Source of the DNA: a virus
Virus record (IMG/VR): IMGVR_UViG_3300044621_001801
Location: 1 to 35,453 of that record
DNA length: 35,453 nt
Direction: 5' to 3' (one strand)
A model generated the notes under the pieces. It ran no database searches. It saw nothing but the letters and a program-made list of their open reading frames with translations, and was not told the origin of the DNA. A program made the translations under genes and the position numbers. Below, one piece after another: positions 15,393 through 21,423 of the stretch. Within the stretch, counting starts at the first letter, position 1. Each line of letters opens with the position of its first letter.

Positions 15393-16147
15393 AGCGCACC
15401 ATCCCCGGCTTCTGCGGCGGCGGGCGCCGGCACTGGCGGCGGCTCCGACTCGGCGCGGATCTGATTGGCGCGCGCCTGGGCCGCGGCGATGGCCTCCTTG
15501 CGGTCGTCTGCCGGCAGGCTGCGCATCATCGGCCGTACCAGTTCCAAGCCTTCCAGCGTGGCCGTCATGGCGATCTGCTCCAGCACGGCATCAATCGTGA
15601 CAGTGGGGGCTGGCGGTGCGGGCGGTGCGATCTCGTCCACGGGGCCCATGTCGCGCATGCGGACGGGTTCGCGGGGCTCCATGTCGCCGGCTTCCTCGGG
15701 CGTGTAAGTACCGACCACGCAGCCCGGAAACACGGTGCGGATGCCCTCGGAGATGACGCGCGCGCGCAGCATCTGCCGCGGGTACTTGCGGTGCATCTCG
15801 TTGGTGATGCCGGCTCGCTTTGCGCGCTCGGCGGTCCAGTCAATGATGACGGTGCCGCCGGCCGGGTGCGAGAACTCGGCCTCGACCTTTGCGTCGCCTA
15901 TCTCTAGCCACTTGACGCGACCGCCGGCGGCGAGGAACCGCGCCATCATGGCGTCGGCCTTCAGTGTGGGCCTGCCGTTAATGACGTGGTAATCGCGGGC
16001 AGCAATCGCCGGGTGCAAGCCCTCAGCCTGCGCGACGAGCATGAGTGCCAGAGCCTGGTCCGGGGTTTTCACCCCGAAAAGGCCCGAGCGCGCGACTGCA
16101 ACCGCCATCTTTTCGACGTCGGCCACCGGCACAAGGGCCCCGCTCAC
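15389..16147 (-). CDS. RecT/Bet-like single-strand annealing protein
   Basis: 252 aa from GTG 16147, the start that overlaps the upstream stop. Key segments are ARSGLFGVKTPDQALALML, EGLHPAIAARDYHVINGRP, LKADAMMARF and YPRQMLRARVISEGIRTVFPG, ending in the YTPEEAGD motif typical of phage RecT-family annealing proteins. The C-terminal ~70 residues are Pro/Ala-rich. It would coat and anneal 3' single strands made by the YqaJ exonuclease encoded two genes upstream in the same operon, giving phage recombination and end repair. It could also be called Erf-like, but the motif order favours RecT. Confidence 0.85.
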   Translation of the reverse strand: MSGALVPVADVEKMAVAVARSGLFGVKTPDQALALMLVAQAEGLHPAIAARDYHVINGRPTLKADAMMARFLAAGGRVKWLEIGDAKVEAEFSHPAGGTVIIDWTAERAKRAGITNEMHRKYPRQMLRARVISEGIRTVFPGCVVGTYTPEEAGDMEPREPVRMRDMGPVDEIAPPAPPAPTVTIDAVLEQIAMTATLEGLELVRPMMRSLPADDRKEAIAAAQARANQIRAESEPPPVPAPAAAEAGDGAL

Positions 16148-16401
16148 AGCGGCCCCGCCTTCTGCGGCTGCGGACGCGGCGGCATTGCCTTCACGTCCTC
16201 GATCACGATGCCCTCGATACCGCACTGCATGAGCTCCTCCGGCGTCGGGATCCGGGCCTCAACCGTCTCGGGGCGGATGTGCCGGATGGCGGTGTTCTTG
16301 TGCGGCGCGCGGATCAGACGCTTCTGGTTGCCCACGGTCACCAAGAAAACGTGGGACTTGCTCTCCCGCTTCTTGCGGGGCTTCTTCTCGACTTCGCTCA
16401 C
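16144..16401 (-). CDS. Small basic protein between exonuclease and annealing protein
   Basis: 85 aa from GTG 16401. The N terminus is strongly basic (KKPRKKRESKSHVF), followed by a beta-rich part (FLVTVGNQKRLIRAPHKNTA), a helix and a Pro-rich tail. It has GTGA overlaps on both sides and lies inside the recombination gene pair. It may assist recombination or bind DNA, but that is only context; I do not recognise the family. Confidence 0.65.
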   Translation of the reverse strand: MSEVEKKPRKKRESKSHVFLVTVGNQKRLIRAPHKNTAIRHIRPETVEARIPTPEELMQCGIEGIVIEDVKAMPPRPQPQKAGPL

Positions 16402-17039
16402 TTTGCAATCCTCTCAGACGCGAGACGCTTCAGCGCCTCGACTTGGTTGCCGACCTGCTCCAGAAAAGAAGTGACCTCGGCCTGCAGGTCGGCGATGAAG
16501 CCGGGGTCACGGTTGATGCGCTGCACGTAGAGTTGAAGCTCTGGCGGCATGCGCGGGTCGAACGAGATGAAATCGCACCAGTCGCGGCCGGCAATCCACA
16601 ACTGGCCCTGCACCTGCGCTAGGTGCTCTGCCGGCATGCCGCTGGTCAGCGTCTCAATGTGGTTGCGGGAATTGAACGGGCACTTGATCTCAATCAGCCC
16701 GTCCCAGTCCACCAGGCCGTCAGGGCTGCAGCCCGCCTGCAGCGTGTCGTGCTGGACAAACCCGACGTCCTCCACGATCACGCCGCGCAGGGACTGGTAC
16801 GCGCGGCGGGCTTCGTCTTCCTGCTCGCGGCCCCACGACATGGCGGCCGTGTCCAGTCGCTGTGCCGGCTCGCCTGTCAGGCGCTCGACCACCAAGTCCG
16901 CAGCATAGTCGTCGCGGACCGAGAGGTAGCCCTTGCCGTCTTTGCGCTTGGCGATGATGTCTTTGAACCTGCTGGCGGTGGCTTTGCCGGCGCGGGCGCG
17001 GAACCAGTCGGCGGTGCGTTGTTCGAGGTCGGCGGTCAT
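16398..17039 (-). CDS. YqaJ-type (lambda exonuclease-like) recombination nuclease
   Basis: 213 aa. ATG 17039 is preceded by a perfect GGAGG, which fixes the start; the open frame upstream is Arg/Ser repeat read-through. The nuclease core is visible: GCSPDGLV (D107), then LIEIKCPF (E117, K119), with [11 protein letters not shown] before and [20 protein letters not shown] after as the conserved Gln/Trp motif. It degrades 5' strands of double-stranded DNA ends in partnership with the RecT-like protein. The length is typical of phage YqaJ proteins. Confidence 0.92.
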   Translation of the reverse strand: MTADLEQRTADWFRARAGKATASRFKDIIAKRKDGKGYLSVRDDYAADLVVERLTGEPAQRLDTAAMSWGREQEDEARRAYQSLRGVIVEDVGFVQHDTLQAGCSPDGLVDWDGLIEIKCPFNSRNHIETLTSGMPAEHLAQVQGQLWIAGRDWCDFISFDPRMPPELQLYVQRINRDPGFIADLQAEVTSFLEQVGNQVEALKRLASERIAK

Positions 17040-17557
17040 GCAAACCTCCTGCGAAACTCTGCGGCTTGAGCGGCCCACGCTGCGCCCATCGCTGCGTCCA
17101 ACGCTGCGTCCAACGCTGCGTCCCACGTTGCGTCCCTCGCTGTGGCCCCCGCTGCGGCCCTCGCTGCGTCCCACGCTGCGTCCCACGCTGGGTCCCTCGC
17201 TGCGTCCCACGCTGCGTCCCACGCTGCGTCCCTCGCTGCGTCCAACTCCTCGTCTGTTGCCTCGCCGTTAGCGTGCCGCTCGGCCACATCCAGTGCGGCC
17301 AACGAGCGCTGGTCCGTCATTAGGTGCTGGACTTGTCTAGCGCACCAGACTGCGTACAGACGCGCCTCGCGGTCAATGCCTTCGCAGGTGCGCAGGCACC
17401 ACAGGGCGGCGTCCAGACCGTTACTGTCAAGAATAGCGACCAGTGCCAGCGGCTCGTCGTCGGCTTGCGTCTTGCCGAGATGACGCAGGAGCTTGGTCCA
17501 GCCGTTAGCGCACGGGCGGTGGGCGCGGATTTTGTTAAGAGTGGTGTAAATGGTCAT
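17036..17557 (-). CDS. Early phage protein with DAAW/DAAR tetrapeptide repeat tail
   Basis: 173 aa, ATGA-overlapping both neighbours. Residues ~1-105 form a conserved helical domain ([52 protein letters not shown]), known from many phages without an assigned function. Residues ~106-163 are about 13 tetrapeptides of the form [DA]-A-A-[WRL], made by a 12-base tandem repeat, and would form a long amphipathic helix or solenoid. The end EFRRRFA is conserved in similar proteins. Confidence 0.75.
   Translation of the reverse strand: MTIYTTLNKIRAHRPCANGWTKLLRHLGKTQADDEPLALVAILDSNGLDAALWCLRTCEGIDREARLYAVWCARQVQHLMTDQRSLAALDVAERHANGEATDEELDAARDAAWDAAWDAARDPAWDAAWDAARAAAGATARDATWDAALDAALDAAMGAAWAAQAAEFRRRFA
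17083..17245. repeat. 12-base tandem repeat (GCTGCGTCCCAC type), about 13 units
   Basis: On the plus strand the units read GCTGCGTCC followed by AAC, CAC or CTC, with a few variant units (GTTGCG, GCTGTGGCC, GCTGCGGCC, GCTGGGTCC). Each unit encodes four residues on the minus strand, so unit gain or loss never breaks the frame. It is a coding minisatellite. Confidence 0.92.
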
Positions 17558-17877
17558 GCCATCACCCCATACGCCCGAAACGGCAGGTCAACGTACTCGC
17601 CGCAGATGTCCCGGACCACAACCAAGCGGATCGCCTGCAGCGCTGTGGGGGCAACGGCTTCGACCCACGGCCAATCGGGCGACGCCTCGTCGCTCAGGAT
17701 GCGGGCTACCCAGTGGGCAGCCTCGTCCTCTAGCTCAGCGTAGTGCTCGACCGCGATCTTGTGCGTGTCCATCATCGGCCCGACCACGGCCCACGAGCCG
17801 TAGTCTTTCGGGCCGATCAGGGCCGTCAGGATGACCCACACTTCTCCGTCGGAAAGGTCTGCGGTGGGCTTACGCAT
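17554..17877 (-). CDS. Early phage protein, unknown function
   Basis: 107 aa from ATG 17877, which overlaps the end of the upstream gene by 8 bases. It starts MRKPTADLSDGEVWVILTALIG and contains DTHKIAVEHYAELEDEAAHW and a beta-rich end (AIRLVVVRDICGEYVDLPF). No family is recognised. Its ATGA junction with the repeat-tail gene implies coupled translation. Confidence 0.65.
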   Translation of the reverse strand: MRKPTADLSDGEVWVILTALIGPKDYGSWAVVGPMMDTHKIAVEHYAELEDEAAHWVARILSDEASPDWPWVEAVAPTALQAIRLVVVRDICGEYVDLPFRAYGVMA

Positions 17878-18067
17878 GGGGGCGCTCCTCGTCAATGATG
17901 CTGATCTGCTCGGGCTTGCTGTCGTCAGCCGGGAACAGCGCGATCTTCGTCTCGCGGCCGTCAACGTCCGTCAGGATGATGTGCCGCCAGGTGTAGCCCT
18001 CAGCGCTGATGCGCCGGTCGGCGCGCACGCTGACGATCTGGTGCATGTGAATGGTGGTCGTGGCCAT
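17870..18067 (-). CDS. Small beta-rich early protein
   Basis: 65 aa with GGGAGG before the ATG at 18067. The strands TTTIHMHQIVSVRADR and YTWRHIILTDVDGRETKIALF, with few helices, suggest a small barrel or sandwich. The function is unknown. Confidence 0.65.
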   Translation of the reverse strand: MATTTIHMHQIVSVRADRRISAEGYTWRHIILTDVDGRETKIALFPADDSKPEQISIIDEERPHA

Positions 18068-18069
18068 GT

Positions 18070-18468
18070 TCAGACCTCCCAGTCATACGGATCAGAATCG
18101 GGCTCGCTAGACGCGAACATCGCGGACGCGATCTGCTGCACCCGGTGCTCGTTGTGCGCCAAGAAGCGCGACTGCAGCTCGAACCGAGCCGCGTCAGCCT
18201 GCGCCCGCGTGCCGGCGAACAGGCATGCCAGCAGGACGTCGGCGTGAGCCGTGGCCATGTCCTCCTCGCGGACGTTCACGACGTCAAACGCCGCACCCTC
18301 GCGGGCTTGGCTGACGACGCTGAACCACAGTTGCCAGTCCGCAGGGCAGGCCAGCAGGTGGTCGCGGGCTTCCGCTTCGTGCGGGTGATCCCCGTTGTAG
18401 TATGGCGACCCCGGCGCGTTCACGGCCGCGCCCCAGGTCTGTACGTCACCGAATCCGGGAAAGTCCAT
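18070..18468 (-). CDS. First gene of the early-left operon, unknown function
   Basis: 132 aa. ATG 18468 has AAAAAGGAG upstream and lies 32 bases downstream of a near-consensus leftward -10 box, so it is the promoter-proximal gene. The protein is acidic and Asp/Glu/Ala-rich, beginning MDFPGFGDVQTWGAAVNAPG, with mid-protein HLLACPADWQLWFSVVSQ and acidic end SSEPDSDPYDWEV. First-transcribed acidic small proteins in phages often inhibit host enzymes or defences, but no homology is seen here. Confidence 0.7.
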   Translation of the reverse strand: MDFPGFGDVQTWGAAVNAPGSPYYNGDHPHEAEARDHLLACPADWQLWFSVVSQAREGAAFDVVNVREEDMATAHADVLLACLFAGTRAQADAARFELQSRFLAHNEHRVQQIASAMFASSEPDSDPYDWEV

Positions 18469-18499
18469 CGCGTCACTCCTTTTTGTTGATGGTGTTGCC

Positions 18500-18528
18500 A
18501 TTCTGCGATGGTGTCGGCGCAATGTCAA
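18500..18528 (-). promoter_or_regulatory. Leftward early promoter
   Basis: On the minus strand TTGACA (18523-18528) is a perfect -35 box. Seventeen bases on, CAGAAT (18500-18505) matches TATAAT at four of six positions. It points into the minus-strand operon starting at 18468. A GGCAACACC box lies just after the -10 and GCAACCAC boxes just before the -35, so it is probably repressor-controlled. Confidence 0.75.
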
Positions 18529-18578
18529 GCAACCACGCGCAACCACATGCAGGCTCTGTCTAGGTGTTTTCCCGGGTG

Positions 18579-18608
18579 TTGCGTGCCGGGGCTGAGATGG
18601 TGCAGAAT
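18579..18608 (+). promoter_or_regulatory. Rightward early promoter, probably giving a leaderless transcript
   Basis: CAGAAT at 18603-18608, the same -10 as the leftward promoter, has TTGCGT 18 bases upstream. The ATG of the HTH gene begins at 18615, six bases after the -10 box, which is where transcription should start. No ribosome site precedes the ATG. This matches the leaderless layout known for lambda cI from PRM. Confidence 0.55.
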
Positions 18609-18614
18609 CGCAAC

Positions 18615-18833
18615 ATGAACACCAAACGAGCGGGGCCGGCCGCTGAAATCATCCGGCAACTTGGCGGCGTGCGGGCTACGGCTCGTCTGCTGAATGTGCA
18701 TCCGTCCACCGTCACGCGGTGGGTTGAGGGGCGGGGCTGGATCCCGGCGCGCTACGGCGCCGCGGTGCTGGCTGCGGCGCGAGAGCGCGGGTTGCCGATC
18801 ACGGCTGAGACGCTGTTGGAGTCGGCAGCATGA
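18615..18833 (+). CDS. Cro/YdaS-like helix-turn-helix regulator
   Basis: 72 aa from ATG 18615. Residues ~10-45 (AAEIIRQLGGVRATARLLNV followed by HPSTVTRWVEGRGWIPARY) are a clear helix-turn-helix of the small phage Cro-like type with the (G/W)IPAR ending. The likely role is an early regulator binding the GCAAC boxes in front of it. No CI-size repressor is present on the other side of the control region, where the operon starts directly. It is coupled by ATGA overlap to the next gene. Confidence 0.85.
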   Translation: MNTKRAGPAAEIIRQLGGVRATARLLNVHPSTVTRWVEGRGWIPARYGAAVLAAARERGLPITAETLLESAA

Positions 18834-19372
18834 TGCCCCCGTATCCCATTCCTAGTTACCTGTCGAAGGTGTGGGAGTCGCGCACCGAGGAGGAGGGCGA
18901 CTGCCTGATCTGGCGCGGCGTGTATGCCAACAGAACGACGCCGGCCGTGTTCGTCAGCAAGCTCTCCAATCCCAAGTACATGACCGTGCGGCGCGTGTTG
19001 CTGGAGGCTCAGCGCGGCAAGCAGCTGCCGTCAAACCTGTTCGCCACCACGTCGTGTGGGAATTCGCGGTGTGTAGCGCCTGCGCATGTGCGGCCTGGCA
19101 CGGTGAGCGGCATCGCTCGTGCTGCGGTGGCCCGCGGGGCGTGGGACAACCCTCTGCGCGCCGAGAAGATCGCCCGCGCCAAGCAGTCGCAATCGCCCCT
19201 GACATGGGAGGACGTCGAGAGGATCCGGGCGGCGAAGTCGGCGGCTATCGCTGCAAAAGAGACGGGCGGCAAGGTGAGCAAATCGACCTGCGCCCTGATT
19301 CGTGCCGGCAAGCGCTGGCGAGTGAGGCCCGCGGATCCGTGGGCTGCGGCTATGTGGAGGTTGGCGGCATGA
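18830..19372 (+). CDS. Degenerate HNH-like protein
   Basis: 180 aa, ATGA-overlapping the HTH gene. Residues ~24-90 follow the HNH plan of phage proteins (CLIWRG, then VRRVLLEAQRGKQLPSN, then CGNSRCVAPAHVRPGT). The zinc-like C76, C81 and H86 are kept, but the catalytic His that normally sits in an AHR motif reads VRR (R54-R55). A helical basic C-terminal half (WEDVERIRAAKSAAIAA, TCALIRAGKRW) looks like a second DNA-binding motif. It is probably a DNA-binding protein that has lost HNH cutting. Confidence 0.65.
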   Translation: MMPPYPIPSYLSKVWESRTEEEGDCLIWRGVYANRTTPAVFVSKLSNPKYMTVRRVLLEAQRGKQLPSNLFATTSCGNSRCVAPAHVRPGTVSGIARAAVARGAWDNPLRAEKIARAKQSQSPLTWEDVERIRAAKSAAIAAKETGGKVSKSTCALIRAGKRWRVRPADPWAAAMWRLAA

Positions 19373-19797
19373 AACAGATAGACGGGTACGAAACTCTGTA
19401 CCGCAAGGTGGGTCGTCAATATGTCGCTGTGGGCACGGCACGCGACATGTATAGGAGCTACGAGAATGTTCTGTACGCCGGCCAGTGGCGCATGGAGTAC
19501 TGTCCGCGCGATGGCCGCGGCAGGTACTGGTACGACGTGCGGCCAGACACCGCCTCGTGGTCTGCGGCGGCGATGCTGGCTGAGGACGCAATGATTGAAG
19601 CCATTGACAAGGCTCGATTCGCGCATCCGTCGTTCGGCGTCGGCGTGAAGATGACTCGGCGTCAGCAGAAAGCCGTTGCCGATGCGCGTGCAATTTTGGC
19701 CGATGCAGGTCTGCTGGACCCGCATTGGTGGACGCATCGCAGCGCCGGGGAGATTGCGAAGGCCGGGATTGATGCCGTCAGGGAGTTCAGCGCATGA
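19369..19797 (+). CDS. Unknown early protein, 142 aa
   Basis: ATG 19369 overlaps the previous stop, with a GGAGG nearby. The N-terminal part is aromatic and beta-rich (YETLYRKVGRQYVAVGTARD, WRMEYCPRDGRGRYWYDVRP). The C-terminal part is helical (KMTRRQQKAVADARAILADA). No family or catalytic motif is recognised. Confidence 0.65.
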   Translation: MKQIDGYETLYRKVGRQYVAVGTARDMYRSYENVLYAGQWRMEYCPRDGRGRYWYDVRPDTASWSAAAMLAEDAMIEAIDKARFAHPSFGVGVKMTRRQQKAVADARAILADAGLLDPHWWTHRSAGEIAKAGIDAVREFSA

Positions 19798-20291
19798 AAC
19801 CCACTCGTGGCCGAAAAACCCTGCGCGAGGTCATGCAGGATCACCAGCGCAGCGAGGACACCCTAGCCGCCATCTGGGGCAAGCCGCGGCGCGAACTGCC
19901 GGTCCCGGCGGCTCCGAAAACGCGGGCCAAGCGCAACCCATCGCCGGCAGAACAGCGCGAGCCAAGCGAGGCGGACATTCTGAAGGCCGTCATGTCGCTG
20001 TTGAAGCGTCACCCGAAGGTAGCGCAGTGCTGGCGGCAGAACTCGGGGACGTTTCAAGAGCGCAACCGGGACGGAAGCGTTAGGTATATCCGCGCCAACA
20101 CTCAGCGTGGCATGAGCGACATCATGGGCGTGCTGAGCGATGGCAGGACGCTGGCCGTTGAGGTCAAGTCGCGCACCGGGCGCATGCGGCCTGGGCAGGA
20201 AGAGTTCCTGCAGACGATTCGCAGCGCTGGCGGCGTGGCTGGGGTTTGCCGCAGTGTGGAAGATGCCGTCAGGTTGCTGGAGGGGGCATGA
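19794..20291 (+). CDS. VRR-NUC domain nuclease
   Basis: 165 aa, ATGA-overlapping both neighbours. The C-terminal ~100 residues form the VRR-NUC fold: NSGTF near 83-87, G106-MSD109, then TLAVEVKS with E123 and K125, and Q135 in RPGQEEFL, completing the PD-(D/E)XK-type active site. Phage stand-alone VRR-NUC proteins act on branched or structured DNA. A Holliday-junction or flap nuclease in replication is plausible here, just upstream of the primase-helicase. The basic N-terminal ~55 residues look unstructured. Confidence 0.9.
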   Translation: MKPTRGRKTLREVMQDHQRSEDTLAAIWGKPRRELPVPAAPKTRAKRNPSPAEQREPSEADILKAVMSLLKRHPKVAQCWRQNSGTFQERNRDGSVRYIRANTQRGMSDIMGVLSDGRTLAVEVKSRTGRMRPGQEEFLQTIRSAGGVAGVCRSVEDAVRLLEGA

Positions 20292-20650
20292 CTCGCAAGC
20301 GCACACCGGGGCCGTGGGTTTTTGAAAACCGCAATGGAGACCACCCCCTAAACGATCAAGACGGTTGGGGTTGTGACGGTCTTTGGGCGGTCAACGGCGG
20401 GTTTATCCTGGGATCGGGTCAGGGTTGGGGTGGGGATTACACACCACCCGGCGAAGCAGATGCACGGCTGATTGCGGCCGCGCCCGATCTGCTGCAGGCC
20501 CTAAAAGACATACACGCCCGTCTGACGGAGCACCCGGCATACGCCGACTTGACGGAGGACGAGGAAGAAGACATCGGAGGCGACAAGGCAGAGCTTTCAT
20601 ATCTGGCGCGTATGGCACGTACAGCCATCGCCAAGGCGGAGGGCGCATGA
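20288..20650 (+). CDS. Ead/Ea22-like early protein
   Basis: 120 aa from ATG 20288 in an overlap with the nuclease stop. It starts TRKRTPGPWVFENRNGDHP and contains ADARLIAAAPDLLQALKDIH and ARMARTAIAKAEG, the signature of a widespread phage early family with unknown function. A central acidic run (LTEDEEEDIGGDKAE) is notable. The ARTAIAKAEG ending also resembles that of the minus-strand gene at 13686-13913. Confidence 0.8.
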   Translation: MTRKRTPGPWVFENRNGDHPLNDQDGWGCDGLWAVNGGFILGSGQGWGGDYTPPGEADARLIAAAPDLLQALKDIHARLTEHPAYADLTEDEEEDIGGDKAELSYLARMARTAIAKAEGA

Positions 20651-20859
20651 GCAAAAAATGCCGCGCCTTCAGTCGATCTGGACTCGGCCTTGAGCCGCCG
20701 GACAACAAGCGGGCATTCAGCGCAGGCTGGGACGCCGCAGTGCAAGAGTTGCGCAGCGTTACTTACGCTTGGATGTCTGTTGGCGGCGCAATCTGGCGCA
20801 CCAAGGGAAGCGAAGACGACGTGCCACTTTACACCTGGCCTCCGCAGGAGCCGAAATGA
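20647..20859 (+). CDS. Small early protein, 70 aa
   Basis: ATG overlaps the previous stop (ATGA), as does its stop with the next start. The sequence MSKKCRAFSRSGLGLEPP, AFSAGWDAAVQEL and a PLYTWPPQEP ending is typical of phage early-region tails. The AFxxGWxA motif is common in small phage proteins of unknown role. Confidence 0.7.
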   Translation: MSKKCRAFSRSGLGLEPPDNKRAFSAGWDAAVQELRSVTYAWMSVGGAIWRTKGSEDDVPLYTWPPQEPK

Positions 20860-21365
20860 GAAAACGCTCCTCCTACCGCCCCCGAGGCGTCAACCCCACA
20901 GCCCACCTCGTGGCCATCACAGGTGCCGCCCTACTCAGCCGCGACGACCGCACAGTGTGGGCTCTGCAGCTGCGCGACGCACTCGACGCCGTGGCTTGCG
21001 GCAAAGCCCAGCGCCAGCACTGGGGCGTGATCTTCGACGCCGTCAACTTGGCCGAGGAACTCACGCGCATGGGCTTGGCGTTAGACCCTGACGGCATCAT
21101 CAGCGGCGCGCAAGAGGCCTGCGCAGAGATCGTGCGCCGGCAGCAGGCTACAGGCACGCGCGCAGTGCGGGCCGGGGAACTGGCCGCGCTGCGGTGTCTG
21201 GAAGCGGCGATGATCGACATCCTGGCCGCCGTCACGCACAGCGAACGGTTTCGCGCCGAGGAGCGGATCCGGGCTCGCGCTGCGACCGCGCGGGCTGGCG
21301 GGATTGCTGGGGCGCAGGTTATCGACGCTGGTTTCCTGGAGCGCGGCGCGACGCCTGCCCCTTGA
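20856..21365 (+). CDS. Conserved helical early protein (MRKRSxYRPRGV family)
   Basis: 169 aa from ATG 20856. The basic N terminus MRKRSSYRPRGVNP is shared with a conserved group of phage proteins. The rest is helical (LQLRDALDAVACGKAQRQHW, FDAVNLAEELTRMGL, GELAALRCLEAAMIDIL). The function is unknown; it precedes replication genes in related phages as I recall. The last 20 residues are low-complexity Ala/Gly. Confidence 0.7.
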   Translation: MRKRSSYRPRGVNPTAHLVAITGAALLSRDDRTVWALQLRDALDAVACGKAQRQHWGVIFDAVNLAEELTRMGLALDPDGIISGAQEACAEIVRRQQATGTRAVRAGELAALRCLEAAMIDILAAVTHSERFRAEERIRARAATARAGGIAGAQVIDAGFLERGATPAP

Positions 21366-21423
21366 CCCCTTCCCCACTCACAAAAACCGCGGCAAACTAG
21401 CCGCCCTTCGAGGAGCCCCACCG

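Larger units (their letters stand above)
18469..18614. promoter_or_regulatory. Divergent early control region
   Basis: The 146 bases between the divergent early operons hold the two promoters and the GCAAC boxes described separately. It contains no gene. Both promoters share CAGAAT -10 boxes, each followed by a GCAAC box (TGGCAACACC on the left, CGCAACATG on the right), so one regulator could control both directions. Confidence 0.7.
18491..18617. repeat. GCAAC-box cluster, candidate operators
   Basis: Five copies of a GCAAC(A/C)(A/C) core surround the divergent promoters: minus-strand GGCAACAC at 18492-18499, plus-strand GCAACCAC at 18529-18536 and 18539-18546 (10 bases apart), minus-strand GCAACAC at 18576-18582, and plus-strand GCAACATG at 18610-18617. 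Their spacing and placement over the promoters and the start codon suit binding by the adjacent HTH protein. They are inferred to be operators. Confidence 0.5.

Noticed and set aside
17083-17245. Possible CRISPR array
   Set aside because: The units are contiguous 12-mers with no spacers and lie within a coding frame, so this is a minisatellite.
16720-17289. A frame with repeated Gly-Thr-Gln-Arg units opposite or out of phase with the minisatellite
   Set aside because: The repeats come from the 12-base minisatellite read in the wrong phase; the YqaJ gene and the DAAW-tail gene explain the region with proper starts and motifs.
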